Source: JAQUBU01 sp036677685 (lineage in GTDB: Bacteria > Bacillota > Syntrophomonadia > Syntrophomonadales > Syntrophomonadaceae). Taken from it: 64,000 bases of DNA. A program made the translations under genes and the position numbers. The notes under the pieces were generated by a model. It saw nothing but the letters and a program-made list of their open reading frames with translations, ran no database searches and was not told the DNA's origin. Below, in pieces: positions 52,037 through 61,809 of this stretch (its first letter is position 1; every line of letters starts with the position of its first letter). Location of the stretch: NCBI GenBank assembly GCA_036677685.1, contig JAVBWA010000014.1, positions 14,449-78,448 on the forward strand, in the 5' to 3' direction.

Positions 52037-53389
52037 GTGGGAGTGTTGTTTGGTACTGACGGAGTAAGAGGAGTTGCCAATGTGGAGCTTTCGCCGGAAA
52101 TGGCTTTTCACCTGGGCCGGGCTGGAAGTTACGTGCTGGCTGAAAATAATACCGGAAGCCGGCCACGTATACTGGTAGGGAAAGATACCCGTATTTCGGG
52201 GGACATGCTGGAAGCAGCTTTGATTGCAGGAATTTGTGCAACCGGTGCCGATGTATTGACGGTAGGGGTTATCCCAACTCCGGCAGTGGCTTATCTAACT
52301 CAAAAATATGAAGCATCCTGCGGAATAGTTATATCTGCATCACATAATCCCGTAGAAGACAACGGGATTAAATTTTTTGGCCCCAGCGGTTATAAGCTGC
52401 CCGATGAACTGGAGGCTAAAATCGAAGAACTGGTGCAAAAGGGAACCAAAGACCTGACTCGCCCCCAGGGTCGAGACATAGGCCGGGTCTATGATGTTGC
52501 CGAGGCAGCGAACAACTATCTCGATTACCTGACATCCTGCTTCACCATGGAAGGAAACCTCAGCGGACTTACCATCGTGGTAGACTGTGCCAATGGAGCG
52601 GCTTTTGCAACCGGACCGGAAATGTGGAGCCGCTTGGGTGCTCGGATTATAGCCTTACATGATAATCCCAATGGGCTTAATATTAATGACAAGTGTGGCT
52701 CTACCCATACCGAGAGTTTAAAGAAAGCCGTTATCCAGTATAAAGCGGATATCGGCATTGCCTATGACGGGGATGCTGACCGCTGCATAGCGATAGATGA
52801 GCGGGGCGATGAATTGGACGGGGACCATATACTCTTGATATGCGCCCAGGATATGAACAGCCGTGCCCAGCTCAATCCTCCTCTGGTAGTCGCCACGGTT
52901 ATGAGCAATATCGGTTTGGATATTGCGTTGCGGCGTGAAAACATTGCAGTCCAAAGCTGCAAAGTCGGGGATCGCTATGTCTTGGAAAAGATGAAAGAGA
53001 CCGGTGCCCTGCTGGGTGGCGAGCAATCTGGACATATCATATTTTCCCAATTTGCCACCACCGGGGATGGACTCCTGACTTCACTTAAGCTGGTCGAGTT
53101 TATGAAACGCTCCGGTTTGCCGCTTTCAGAACTGGCCCGGGGTCTCGAAAAACAGCCCCAACTGCTGGTTAATGTGAGGATAGAAAATAAAGAAGAGATT
53201 TTGTCGCGGCCATTGGTCCAGGAAGCCTTAAAGAAGGCGGAAGAAAGACTCGGGCAATACGGCAAATTGGTAGTAAGACCTTCAGGTACCGAGCCACTGG
53301 TAAGAATTATGGCTCAGGGTCCCGAACAGTATTTATTGGAGGAGGTGATTGATGATATCAAGCAAGCCGTCGAAACGGCCCAGCAATAA
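52037..53389 (+). CDS. glmM: Phosphoglucosamine mutase
   Basis: A 450-residue alpha-phosphohexomutase with start FGTDGVRGVAN, active-site serine loop ISASHNPVEDNGIKFF, metal loop YDGDADRC, sugar loop GGEQSGHI and phosphate loop RPSGTEPLVRIM. Converts glucosamine-6-phosphate to glucosamine-1-phosphate on the way to UDP-GlcNAc. GTG after GGGAGG. Next gene, glmS, supplies its substrate. Confidence 0.96.
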   Translation: MGVLFGTDGVRGVANVELSPEMAFHLGRAGSYVLAENNTGSRPRILVGKDTRISGDMLEAALIAGICATGADVLTVGVIPTPAVAYLTQKYEASCGIVISASHNPVEDNGIKFFGPSGYKLPDELEAKIEELVQKGTKDLTRPQGRDIGRVYDVAEAANNYLDYLTSCFTMEGNLSGLTIVVDCANGAAFATGPEMWSRLGARIIALHDNPNGLNINDKCGSTHTESLKKAVIQYKADIGIAYDGDADRCIAIDERGDELDGDHILLICAQDMNSRAQLNPPLVVATVMSNIGLDIALRRENIAVQSCKVGDRYVLEKMKETGALLGGEQSGHIIFSQFATTGDGLLTSLKLVEFMKRSGLPLSELARGLEKQPQLLVNVRIENKEEILSRPLVQEALKKAEERLGQYGKLVVRPSGTEPLVRIMAQGPEQYLLEEVIDDIKQAVETAQQ

Positions 53390-53407
53390 GCCCGTCAGGG
53401 CAAAATA

Positions 53408-53695
53408 AGCGCCTGACCCACTTAAAAATTTTAAATTTTGAATTATCAATTCTTAATTAAGGAAGGGAAAACTATCGTTTTCCCTTTGATAAGTACCGAG
53501 TTTGGAATAAAGAAGATTGCACAGCAATCTTTACCACAATTCAAAATTAAGAATTATTAATTCAAGAAGTGGGTGACGAGGAGGGGGCTTATCGAACTTT
53601 CGGCGGATACCCCCCGATGCAAACCACCATCGTTAGTAGGGTTGCAAAGACGGCTGGCAACAGCCGGGACAAAACGCCTTACTGTGGTCTTTATG
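53408..53695 (+). ncRNA. glmS ribozyme: glmS ribozyme with a large insertion in the P2 loop
   Basis: Upstream of glmS the conserved ribozyme core is clear: TGACGAGG (53574-53581), then a GGGGG arm, CTTATCGAACTTTCGGCGGA, and CCCCCC. The 5' part AGCGCCTGACCCACTT (53408-53423) gives the expected cleavage point between A53408 and G53409. P2 forms from CCCACTT (53417-53423) and AAGTGGG (53567-53573). The P2 loop is 143 bases long, far more than the short loops usual in this ribozyme, and holds an AT-rich repeat. The 3' part has hairpins GATGCAAACC/GGTTGCA-like and CGGCTGGCAACAGCCG. It is activated by glucosamine-6-phosphate and lowers glmS expression. Confidence 0.87.
53433..53566. repeat. AT-rich small repeat inside the ribozyme
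   Basis: Begins TTTTGAATTATCAATTCTTA and ends AATTCAAAATTAAGAATTAT plus TAATTC, so the ends are roughly inverted. Internal hairpins are GGGAAAACTATCGTTTTCCC and GATTGCACAGCAATC. A longer relative lies at 53700-53912 with the same order of elements, and part of one is at 22855-22912. It looks like a MITE-type element in the P2 loop. Confidence 0.7.
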
Positions 53696-53699
53696 TATT

Positions 53700-53912
53700 T
53701 TTGAATTATGAATTAAGGAAGGAAAGCTTCGCTTTTCCTGATAACCGAGTATCTCAATCTGCTTTGATTACAGGCTTATTAAACAATGCTTGTGTTTATT
53801 GTCAAGGGGATTTACTGAACAACAATTGTTTCTTTTTAATAAACATGGATTTATAATTGAGGGATTGCGCAGCAATCCCCACTAGCATTCAAAAAATTAA
53901 AAATTAAAAACC
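53700..53912. repeat. AT-rich small repeat between ribozyme and glmS
   Basis: Begins TTTTTGAATTATGAATTAAG, has hairpin GGAAAGCTTCGCTTTTCC and TGATAACCGAG, then about 90 bases of unique sequence, and ends with GGGATTGCGCAGCAATCCCC and CATTCAAAAAATTAAAAATT. The order matches the shorter copy in the ribozyme. It fills the leader between ribozyme and glmS. Confidence 0.65.
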
Positions 53913-53926
53913 GGAGGTTTTTATTA

Positions 53927-55744
<1,818 letters not shown>

Positions 55745-55795
55745 AATGGTAATATAGTCCGGCAATAAATGTAGATTTAAAATAAAGTTTAAGTG

Positions 55796-55831
55796 AAAAT
55801 ACAGGGCCAATATTAATTGGCTCTGTATTTT
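55796..55831 (+). terminator. Intrinsic terminator of glmS
   Basis: A 16-bp stem AAAATACAGGGCCAAT with ATTGGCTCTGTATTTT (one G-U) and ATTA loop ends in TTTT, 52 bases after the glmS stop. Confidence 0.82.
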
Positions 55832-55913
55832 GAATATTCTGGTGCGGCGAAGCTGCAGTTCCGGAGACTTGGAAACCGCCTGTCCGGAACTGGGAACCGC
55901 ACTTGGTAACTTT

Positions 55914-56110
55914 TTACGCGCTAAGTAATTTATTGAGACTATATACTTCACGCATTGAAACGTCTTTCGACGGATCGATGCTTTCGATATTGATTTTGTA
56001 TGCATCGTGTACGATGCAGTCGAGAATGGCATTCGCTATCGTGCTGTGTCCCCGCCCAACTGATCATACCAGCCTTCCTGACGGAACTGGGAGCAGAAGA
56101 TGGTGGAGGA
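55914..56110 (-). pseudogene. IS21-type IstB C-terminal remnant (frameshifted)
   Basis: On the minus strand one frame reads STIFCSQFRQEGWYDQLGGD and then, after a one-base shift, TIANAILDCIVHDAYKINI and ESIDPSKDVSMREVYSLNKL. This fits the C-terminus of IstB-like ATPases of IS21-family elements. No ATPase part remains. A second, diverged copy of the same tail is at 63579-63716 in the opposite orientation, so remnants flank the 56.5-63.5 kb region. Confidence 0.65.
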
Positions 56111-56135
56111 TTTCTTCCGGCGCTTATGAAGCAGA

Positions 56136-56426
56136 CTATTTCCGGTCGTTCTTGGCGAAGAAGGCGGTTGCTTTTTTTAAGATATCTACCGTCTCTTCCA
56201 GATCAGCTGTTTTTCATTTTTCGGCTCGCAGCGCTGCTTCAAGTTCCATAATCCGCGCCGCGTCAGAGGTCTTGCTCTTCTGGTCATTGTTCAGCCCGTT
56301 GCGCAGAGTCTGTTCGCCGAGTCCAAGGTCGCGGGCAACGCTAGCTATTGAGCGCCCGTTATCCTTTACCATTTTGAACGCGGATGCTTTAAATTCGGCA
56401 TCATAACGTTTCCCAGTTTTGCTCAT
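56136..56426 (-). pseudogene. IS3-family transposase OrfA remnant with in-frame stop
   Basis: The frame starts MSKTGKRYDAEFKASAFKMV, with GRSIASVARDLGLGEQTLR, a helix-turn-helix typical of IS3 OrfA (InsE-like). After LEAALRAEK a TGA (56214-56216) interrupts; the same frame continues KTADLEETVDILKKATAFFA and KNDRK to a TAG at 56136. The tail is the normal OrfA end (DILKKATAFFAK). OrfB is absent, so the element is dead. ATG has GGAGGAAATACA upstream. Confidence 0.75.
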
Positions 56427-56525
56427 TGTATTTCCTCCACAGTTGTTATTCTAACTAACTCCTGTGTGTCCGACAAATCGGGTATAGGTCAATTCTCAAA
56501 AAGTTTGAGAATAAGAGATAATTTT

Positions 56526-56558
56526 AACCCCTCCTATATATTAAGGAGGGGTTATTCA
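56526..56558 (+). terminator. Terminator-like hairpin before the intron fragment
   Basis: Stem AACCCCTCC/GGAGGGGTT with a 10-base loop is followed by ATTCATT. The group II-like sequence GTGCGAC starts 7 bases later. Class C group II introns typically insert right after such hairpins. Confidence 0.6.
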
Positions 56559-56560
56559 TT

Positions 56561-56840
56561 GTGCGACGGGCAGTCGCATTCGCTGTGTACCAACACAGCA
56601 AAGTAGCTGATAAGGACAGCGACTACGTTACGGAAAGTAAAAACGGGTCGGGAGTCCGGACGGTTACGATCTCGGAGGTGAAAGTCCTCCCCCGGGAGCG
56701 GCGGTGCAACCCGGGAAGCCTAGTCTAGGGTAGTCTCGTGAGGGGCTGGCAGAGTTTATTCTTAAACGAGTTTGGGGGCGATCAGTCTGGAGCAAAGATT
56801 AAATCCTAGCGGACCTCTATATTCGTATCTAATTAAAAAA
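56561..56840 (+). mobile_element. Probable 5' fragment of a group II intron (class C-like)
   Basis: Begins GTGCGACGGGCAGTCGCATT, the usual 5' end of bacterial group II introns, and has the domain I-like stretch GGAGGTGAAAGTCCTCC and CGGTGCAACCCGGG. No reverse transcriptase gene and no domain V hairpin are seen, so only a 5' part remains; the right end is not defined. Position just after a terminator hairpin fits class C. This identification is from motif memory only. Confidence 0.5.
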
Positions 56841-56872
56841 GGCTTTTAAGTAAATTCAAAATCAAATAATAC

Positions 56873-57706
56873 TTATTGACTAACCTCCCAGTATGGTTCC
56901 AGTTTTCCTTTTGTAGATATCCGTCCACTGATTTTGGCATAGAAAAGGTATGCCACTACAACTACCATACAACCAGCCAGCATTTGTATTAATGTACCGA
57001 TCATTAACCCTATATAATATAACACTATACTGGAGGTCAGCATAACCGGCAACACAGAAAGAATACTAGCTATCCATCCCACCAGTGAAACCACTATCGA
57101 TATCACCAAGACTATACCGAAGATATTCCAGGCATTGCCTTTGGTCATTTTAAAACTGTGCGAGATGGCAGTAAATACTGAGACATCCTCCAGCACATAT
57201 ATTGGTAAAGCCAGCGAAAACTTTACCAGTAGTATGATACCCGGAACAATCAATAGGATAAACCCAATCATGCAGGACAAACCAACCAGGATAGCGAGAC
57301 CTATTACGCCTGGCAGCTTACGTGCAGCCCGTTTTACCAAACTGTCAAGCCCGGTATTATTCCCCTGATAGTAGTCATCCGTTGCCAAGACTATTGCGGG
57401 ATTAAGTAGTATGCCGCCAATTCCGAGGATAATGGCACCTAATAATATCAGGAATGGAGATGACTGTTCCGGTTGCTGAACTTCCATTTTTTCTTCGTAT
57501 TTTTCCATCTCTGCAGGGTCTCCCATATGTTTTAACATACTTATGGTTTCCTTTTGCTGGGTTAAGGAGTCAATTCCTGTGCCGGCAACAGTTAACGAAG
57601 TTTCTAATATCAGTAATGGTAATATAATTACGGTTACCAGCAAGGCATAACGGCTAAGGTTTTTGAAAAAAACCGAAAAGCTATCACCCAAAACTTCTTC
57701 AAACAT
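56873..57706 (-). CDS. Polytopic membrane protein, unknown function
   Basis: A 277-residue protein with about six helices: one near residues 20-45, a charged loop (residues 48-82, rich in Glu and Lys), then hydrophobic segments LLGAIILGIGGILLNPAIVL, GLAILVGLSCMIGFILLIVPG, and three more. The layout and the LIVPGIILLVKFSLALPIYVLE, AISHSFKMTKGN segments match the large family of glycerophosphodiesterase-type membrane domains without enzyme part (DUF-type). It is divergent from the ubiquitin-like cluster and may share its promoter region. Confidence 0.65.
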   Translation of the reverse strand: MFEEVLGDSFSVFFKNLSRYALLVTVIILPLLILETSLTVAGTGIDSLTQQKETISMLKHMGDPAEMEKYEEKMEVQQPEQSSPFLILLGAIILGIGGILLNPAIVLATDDYYQGNNTGLDSLVKRAARKLPGVIGLAILVGLSCMIGFILLIVPGIILLVKFSLALPIYVLEDVSVFTAISHSFKMTKGNAWNIFGIVLVISIVVSLVGWIASILSVLPVMLTSSIVLYYIGLMIGTLIQMLAGCMVVVVAYLFYAKISGRISTKGKLEPYWEVSQ

Positions 57707-57849
57707 TAGCTTATCCCTCCTGCACTTTTATCTTACTATATATTTGGATATTCTCCTTGCTTTTCCTCCCATGGAAATGAAATAATGTAGTAAATAGTGG
57801 AATTTTTAATTATTTTATGTTTTAGGAGCAAAAAAAACCGGTTTGGGGG

Positions 57850-58758
57850 ATGAAATGTACGCAGCAAATATATAAGCATAGGATAATGGTTGGATTAATA
57901 ATTGCAATGATTGGTTTTGCCGCCTGTCTTTTTTTAAATAGCCCGGTAAGGGCCCAGGAGGTTGATTGGGAGTCTCTGGTCAACCAGGTAAAGCCAGGTG
58001 TACTGTGTGTTAATTCTGATCAGAGCGGCGGCATGTCGATTGGTTCTGGCTTTATCATCAACCCTGATGGATATGCTTTAACTAATGCTCATGTAGTAAG
58101 TGACCAAAAAACCGTTGGGGTTAAGCTCGCCAATGACAAAACCTTTACCGCCCAGGTGGTGGCTATTGATACCAAAAAAGATTTGGCCTTGCTTAAACTT
58201 CCCGTCTCCAACCTTCCAACCCTGCGTTTGGGCAGCGGAGAAGTAAATGAAGGTGAACCGGTGATGGCTATTGGTGCACCCTACGGGATGGATTTCACAA
58301 TCACTCGGGGCATAATCAGCAACACTGATCGCGTATTAAAAGGTAAAAGCTTTATACAGACCGACACTGCTCTCAATCCCGGCAACAGCGGTGGACCCTT
58401 GGTAAATAAAGATGGAGAAGTAATAGGGATTAACAGTGCTATCATTGCCCTCTCGAATGGTATGGGCTTCGCAATACCGGTAGAAAGATTGAACGATTTC
58501 TTAGAGCAAAATGGGATAGCCTGCAGTGTATCCCTAACTAATACCCGGGCAGCCCAAGTCCGGTCAGACCAGCATAAATCCAGTGCCGACAAATCACCAA
58601 CAGCTCAAAAACGAGATGGAAAACGTTTGGCCATGCAAATAGGCGCCATACTATTGGTTATAGGACTAACAGCGGTAATCTGGATGATAATAAAGGGTTG
58701 TAAAACCGCACGCAAACTCAATGATAATCTTGATGACATAGATATCGAGCTTAAGTAA
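57850..58758 (+). CDS. Membrane-anchored S1C (DegP-like) serine protease without PDZ domain
   Basis: A 302-residue protein. N-terminal signal or anchor (VGLIIAMIGFAACLFL), then a trypsin-like domain with His in LTNAHVVS, Asp in KKDLALLKL and Ser in NPGNSGGPLV, followed by GINSAIIALSNGMGFAIPVERL. No PDZ domain; instead a second helix (IGAILLVIGLTAVIWMIIKG) and a short polar tail. Predicted: protease outside, tail inside. It is the first gene of the ubiquitin-like cluster, 25 bases before the Ubl gene. Role there is unknown; it might process substrates or act in stress response. Confidence 0.85.
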   Translation: MKCTQQIYKHRIMVGLIIAMIGFAACLFLNSPVRAQEVDWESLVNQVKPGVLCVNSDQSGGMSIGSGFIINPDGYALTNAHVVSDQKTVGVKLANDKTFTAQVVAIDTKKDLALLKLPVSNLPTLRLGSGEVNEGEPVMAIGAPYGMDFTITRGIISNTDRVLKGKSFIQTDTALNPGNSGGPLVNKDGEVIGINSAIIALSNGMGFAIPVERLNDFLEQNGIACSVSLTNTRAAQVRSDQHKSSADKSPTAQKRDGKRLAMQIGAILLVIGLTAVIWMIIKGCKTARKLNDNLDDIDIELK

Positions 58759-58783
58759 TTAATTATAATTGGGAGGGTATATA

Positions 58784-59053
58784 GTGGCCAAGGTCAATGT
58801 AGTCATTATTGATGTTACTGGAAACAAGGAGCAACAGGCCTCTATTCCGGATAATTCACCGGTTCGACGGATAATAGCCAAATTGATTCAAATGATGAAC
58901 CTGCCGGCTACCGGTCCTGATGGTTTGCCCATCAGCTACAAGTTCGTCCATAAGGCATCCGGACGCCAATTAAGCGATGACCAGACCCTGGCTGACGCAC
59001 AGGTGCGGGATGGTGATTTGCTGCGGTTACAGCCTGAAATAACTGCGGGTTAA
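58784..59053 (+). CDS. Ubiquitin-like beta-grasp protein (YukD-like)
   Basis: GTG seven bases after GGGAGG gives 89 residues. The sequence runs VAKVNVVIIDVTGNKE (strands 1-2), PVRRIIAKLIQMMNLP (helix), GLPISYKFVHKASGRQLSDD and QTLADAQVRDGDLLRL, the ubiquitin-like pattern with Q-T-L before the last turn and D-G-D-x-L-x-L as final strand. It resembles YukD/EsaB. The protein ends EITAG: a C-terminal glycine, as needed for activation by an E1, with no tail to remove. The genes for E1, JAB and E2 follow directly. Likely the modifier of this system. Confidence 0.83.
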   Translation: MAKVNVVIIDVTGNKEQQASIPDNSPVRRIIAKLIQMMNLPATGPDGLPISYKFVHKASGRQLSDDQTLADAQVRDGDLLRLQPEITAG

Positions 59054-59065
59054 TGGAGATTGTAT

Positions 59066-60322
59066 ATGGCACAACTGGATTATCCTAAGATTACGGAACA
59101 GTCAGATAAATGTGATGTGAACTATCAACCACTGGTGATTGATGACGAGGTTGAAGACCGTTATAGCCGCTTGCGCCTGATACCCTGGTGGGACCAGGAT
59201 AAGCTGAGCCGGGCTAAGGTGATGGTAGCAGGCGCGGGTGCGCTGGGTAATGAAATATTGAAAAACCTTGCTTTGCTGGGAATAGGCAATATTCTTATTG
59301 TTGACATGGATCGAATCGAGAATTCCAACCTATCACGTTCTATACTGTTCCGGGAAGATAATGAGGGTGATATTAAGGCGGAAGTGGCGGCTGCTGCGGT
59401 AAAAGCTATTAATCCTGACTGCCGTATTGCCTGGCTGCAGGCAGATATAAACTACGGTGTGGGGTTAGGCCTGTTTCGTTGGGCTGACGTAGTATTGGGC
59501 GGGTTGGATAACCGCGAGGCCCGGCTGGCGATTAATCAGGCCTGCTGGCGAGTGGGCACCCCCTGGATAGATGGAGCTATTGAAACCCTTTTCGGTATAG
59601 CTCGCGTTTTTTTACCTCCGGATGGGGCTTGTTATGAATGCACCATGAACGATAACGACTATCGCTTGCTTAATCTTAGAAGATCCTGTGCACTGCTGAC
59701 TAGAAATGAAATGATCTCTGGCAAGATCCCTACTACGCCTACTTCTGCTTCGATAATAGCCGGAGTTCAGGTACAGGAAGCAGTAAAACTTATTCATCAA
59801 CGTCCTGATTTACCTACTTTGGAGGGTAAAGGATGGTTCTACAACGGCTTGACCCATGATAGTTATGTAGTAGAATACCCTCGCCGTGAATCCTGCCCTA
59901 GCCACGAAAGCTACCAATCAATAAAGTCTCTGCCTCTAAGTGTCTGCGATACCAGTGTAGGCCGCTTGCTCGATTTAATTCGTCAGGAGATTGGCGATTC
60001 GGCAATTATCGCTTTGGATCGTGAACTTATCGTCGGTCTGGAATGTACCAACTGCCGCATACACTCTTCCTTACTCAAACCTCTGGGTAGTGTGAGCGAG
60101 GATGATGCTCGCTGCAAAAAGTGCGGGAATATTTGCAGCCCCCAGCTCGCGCAGCAGGTGACGGGCAGTGAGTCCTTTCTGAACCTGACACTGGCTGAAA
60201 TCGGTATACCACCCTTCGATATCATTACCGGGGTTAACGGTGATGTAACCTGTCATCTCGAATTTTCTGGGGATGCCCCATCGATACTGCCGGGTTTAGT
60301 TACTGACGGCAATAGCATATAA
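59066..60322 (+). CDS. E1-like (ThiF/MoeB/UBA-type) adenylating enzyme
   Basis: ATG after GGAG, 419 residues. The ThiF fold shows GAGALG (56-61), VDMDRIENSNLSRS (Asp80/82, Arg91), LGGLDNREAR (Asp148) and GTPWIDGAIE. C189-x2-C192 and a later C-P-S-H likely bind zinc. Cys208 in LRRSCALL precedes PTTPTSASIIAGVQVQEAVKLI and is the candidate thioester cysteine. A second zinc ribbon lies in the last third (CTNC ... CKKC) and a further small domain ends the protein. It should adenylate the Gly end of the Ubl and pass it to the E2 coded two genes on. Confidence 0.88.
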   Translation: MAQLDYPKITEQSDKCDVNYQPLVIDDEVEDRYSRLRLIPWWDQDKLSRAKVMVAGAGALGNEILKNLALLGIGNILIVDMDRIENSNLSRSILFREDNEGDIKAEVAAAAVKAINPDCRIAWLQADINYGVGLGLFRWADVVLGGLDNREARLAINQACWRVGTPWIDGAIETLFGIARVFLPPDGACYECTMNDNDYRLLNLRRSCALLTRNEMISGKIPTTPTSASIIAGVQVQEAVKLIHQRPDLPTLEGKGWFYNGLTHDSYVVEYPRRESCPSHESYQSIKSLPLSVCDTSVGRLLDLIRQEIGDSAIIALDRELIVGLECTNCRIHSSLLKPLGSVSEDDARCKKCGNICSPQLAQQVTGSESFLNLTLAEIGIPPFDIITGVNGDVTCHLEFSGDAPSILPGLVTDGNSI

Positions 60323-60359
60323 GTTTAGACAGGGAAAAGCAGTGTTAGGAGGAGCCGGT

Positions 60360-61160
60360 ATGGAAATAAAATTTGGGCGAGGATCCAAAAGTCTCTCCTC
60401 AACACCCGATGATTCAATAGGTTCACAAAAAAAAGTTGAGGTAAACATAGATGCTTCTATAGCGGAACAAATCAAACAATATACCCTAAGCGATACTAGT
60501 CGTGAAATGGGTGGATTACTTTTGGGCACCTATACTGAGGCCCCCGGCTATTTTTATATTCAGATAAAAGCGGCTATCGAGGCGCGGTATACAGAAGCCG
60601 GCCAGAGTACGCTTACCTTTACACATGAATCCTGGGATTACATGAATAAGAAAAGAGAAAGACGCTATCCCCAGTTAAAGGTAATGGGTTGGTTCCATTC
60701 TCACCCGGATTTCGGGATATTTCTCTCTTCCCATGATATATTTATTCAGCAAAATTTTTTTAATTTGCCCTGGTTGGTAGCCTATGTAGTTGACCCGTTG
60801 GGAGATAAAGCAGGTGTTTTCGGTTGGCAAGATAATCAATTGGTTCCGCTGCCCTTTTCTATAGATGAGGTAACTCATCCGGTATCAGCCATTGATAACC
60901 GATCAATAAGCGGTTCGGCTCTCAAACCCACCAATAATATCACTAAAACTGGTTTATCTCTGCTTTTGATTCTATTTATTTTGGTGCTAGGCTGTACCTA
61001 CTGGTTTTTCAATAAAAGTTCTCACAATGGCCTGGCTATGCTGCCAGGTTCAGAATACTATTACGGCGGTTCCATTACTGATACCCTGGAGAACCTATTC
61101 TGGGAGTCCGTTGAGGAGATTCGCGATTTTTTCGATAGCTTGAAAAACGATAAAAATTAG
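60360..61160 (+). CDS. Membrane-anchored JAB/JAMM metallopeptidase
   Basis: ATG after AGGAGG, 266 residues. JAMM motif complete: Glu49 in REMGGLLLG, H113-S-H115-P, Ser123 and Asp126 in the HSHPDFGIFLSSHD stretch. Such enzymes remove ubiquitin-like proteins (isopeptidase) or trim their ends. One membrane helix near residues 203-221 (SLLLILFILVLGCTYWFF) and a polar tail of about 45 residues follow, so the peptidase domain should stay cytosolic. This anchor is not part of typical BilD or Mec+/RadC proteins. Because the Ubl already ends in Gly, deconjugation is the likelier job. Confidence 0.87.
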   Translation: MEIKFGRGSKSLSSTPDDSIGSQKKVEVNIDASIAEQIKQYTLSDTSREMGGLLLGTYTEAPGYFYIQIKAAIEARYTEAGQSTLTFTHESWDYMNKKRERRYPQLKVMGWFHSHPDFGIFLSSHDIFIQQNFFNLPWLVAYVVDPLGDKAGVFGWQDNQLVPLPFSIDEVTHPVSAIDNRSISGSALKPTNNITKTGLSLLLILFILVLGCTYWFFNKSSHNGLAMLPGSEYYYGGSITDTLENLFWESVEEIRDFFDSLKNDKN

Positions 61161-61163
61161 GAG

Positions 61164-61757
61164 ATGAAGGAAGGAATGAATGCTAGGATTCGCCGTCTGA
61201 CTGCCGATTATAACGGTATTATCCAGGCTTTTACCAAACACCCCCATATAAAGGTACAAGCAGTTGAAGGTAATCCCCCCATTCGCTACTTAGTTGCCTA
61301 CAGTGTTCCGGGTATACGCTGGGATAAACGCTTGCAGAAACCGGTAGAGAGCAATTTCCATCAGGCAGAAATTTACCTGCATCGTGATTATCCGCGTCTT
61401 AAGCCCCGTTGTGTTATGAAAACGGAGATATTTCATCCCAACTTTGGTGACTGGATCTGTGTTGGCGATTATTGGGCTGCTGGAGAAAAGCTGTCAGATA
61501 TAATAATTCAGATTGGACAGATGATACAATACCAAAAATACAATCCCCAAAGCCCGGTAAATGTTGTAGCGGCTCGTTGGGCCATAGAGAACGCACGCAT
61601 GTTGCCAATTGGACATTCGGATCTTTACCTGCCCGAACCAGAAACCCAGCGTGACAGTTGTTTATTTACCAATGACAATACCATCGATATTGAGCTAGAA
61701 ACGGGTAATAATGAAACCACCGACCCGGAAGGCGATATAGATATTCAGTTTTTATAA
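61164..61757 (+). CDS. E2-like (UBC-fold) conjugating protein
   Basis: A 197-residue product with the E2 pattern: Y76-P-x3-P (DYPRLKP), FHPNF with H91-P92-N93, then DWICVGDYWA with Cys99 as candidate active-site cysteine, and LSDIIIQIGQMIQYQKYNPQ and SPVNVVAARWA as the following helix and N-P-x-SP-x-N element. These are the same landmarks as in eukaryotic UBCs (HPN, then C-L, then W-x-P). A polar, acidic tail of about 45 residues follows. Start could also be the ATG at 61176. Gene abuts the JAB gene. Confidence 0.85.
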   Translation: MKEGMNARIRRLTADYNGIIQAFTKHPHIKVQAVEGNPPIRYLVAYSVPGIRWDKRLQKPVESNFHQAEIYLHRDYPRLKPRCVMKTEIFHPNFGDWICVGDYWAAGEKLSDIIIQIGQMIQYQKYNPQSPVNVVAARWAIENARMLPIGHSDLYLPEPETQRDSCLFTNDNTIDIELETGNNETTDPEGDIDIQFL

Positions 61758-61809
61758 GTTGAAGGAAATATACCAGGTTAGTTAACCCGGAGAGGGGTTG
61801 TTGGACTAA

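Noticed and set aside
53569..53856. A 95-codon open frame upstream of glmS
   Set aside because: It runs through the glmS ribozyme core and an AT-rich repeat; the sequence is explained by the RNA and repeat, and no ribosome site precedes it.
55903..56406. A 167-codon plus-strand frame over the IS remnants
   Set aside because: It is antisense to the IS3 OrfA and IstB remnants, whose minus-strand frames give clear family motifs.
58784..59053. Assigning the Ubl to a type VII secretion system (as YukD/EsaB)
   Set aside because: No EssC-type ATPase or WXG100 gene is nearby; E1, E2 and JAB genes are adjacent and the C-terminal Gly fits conjugation.
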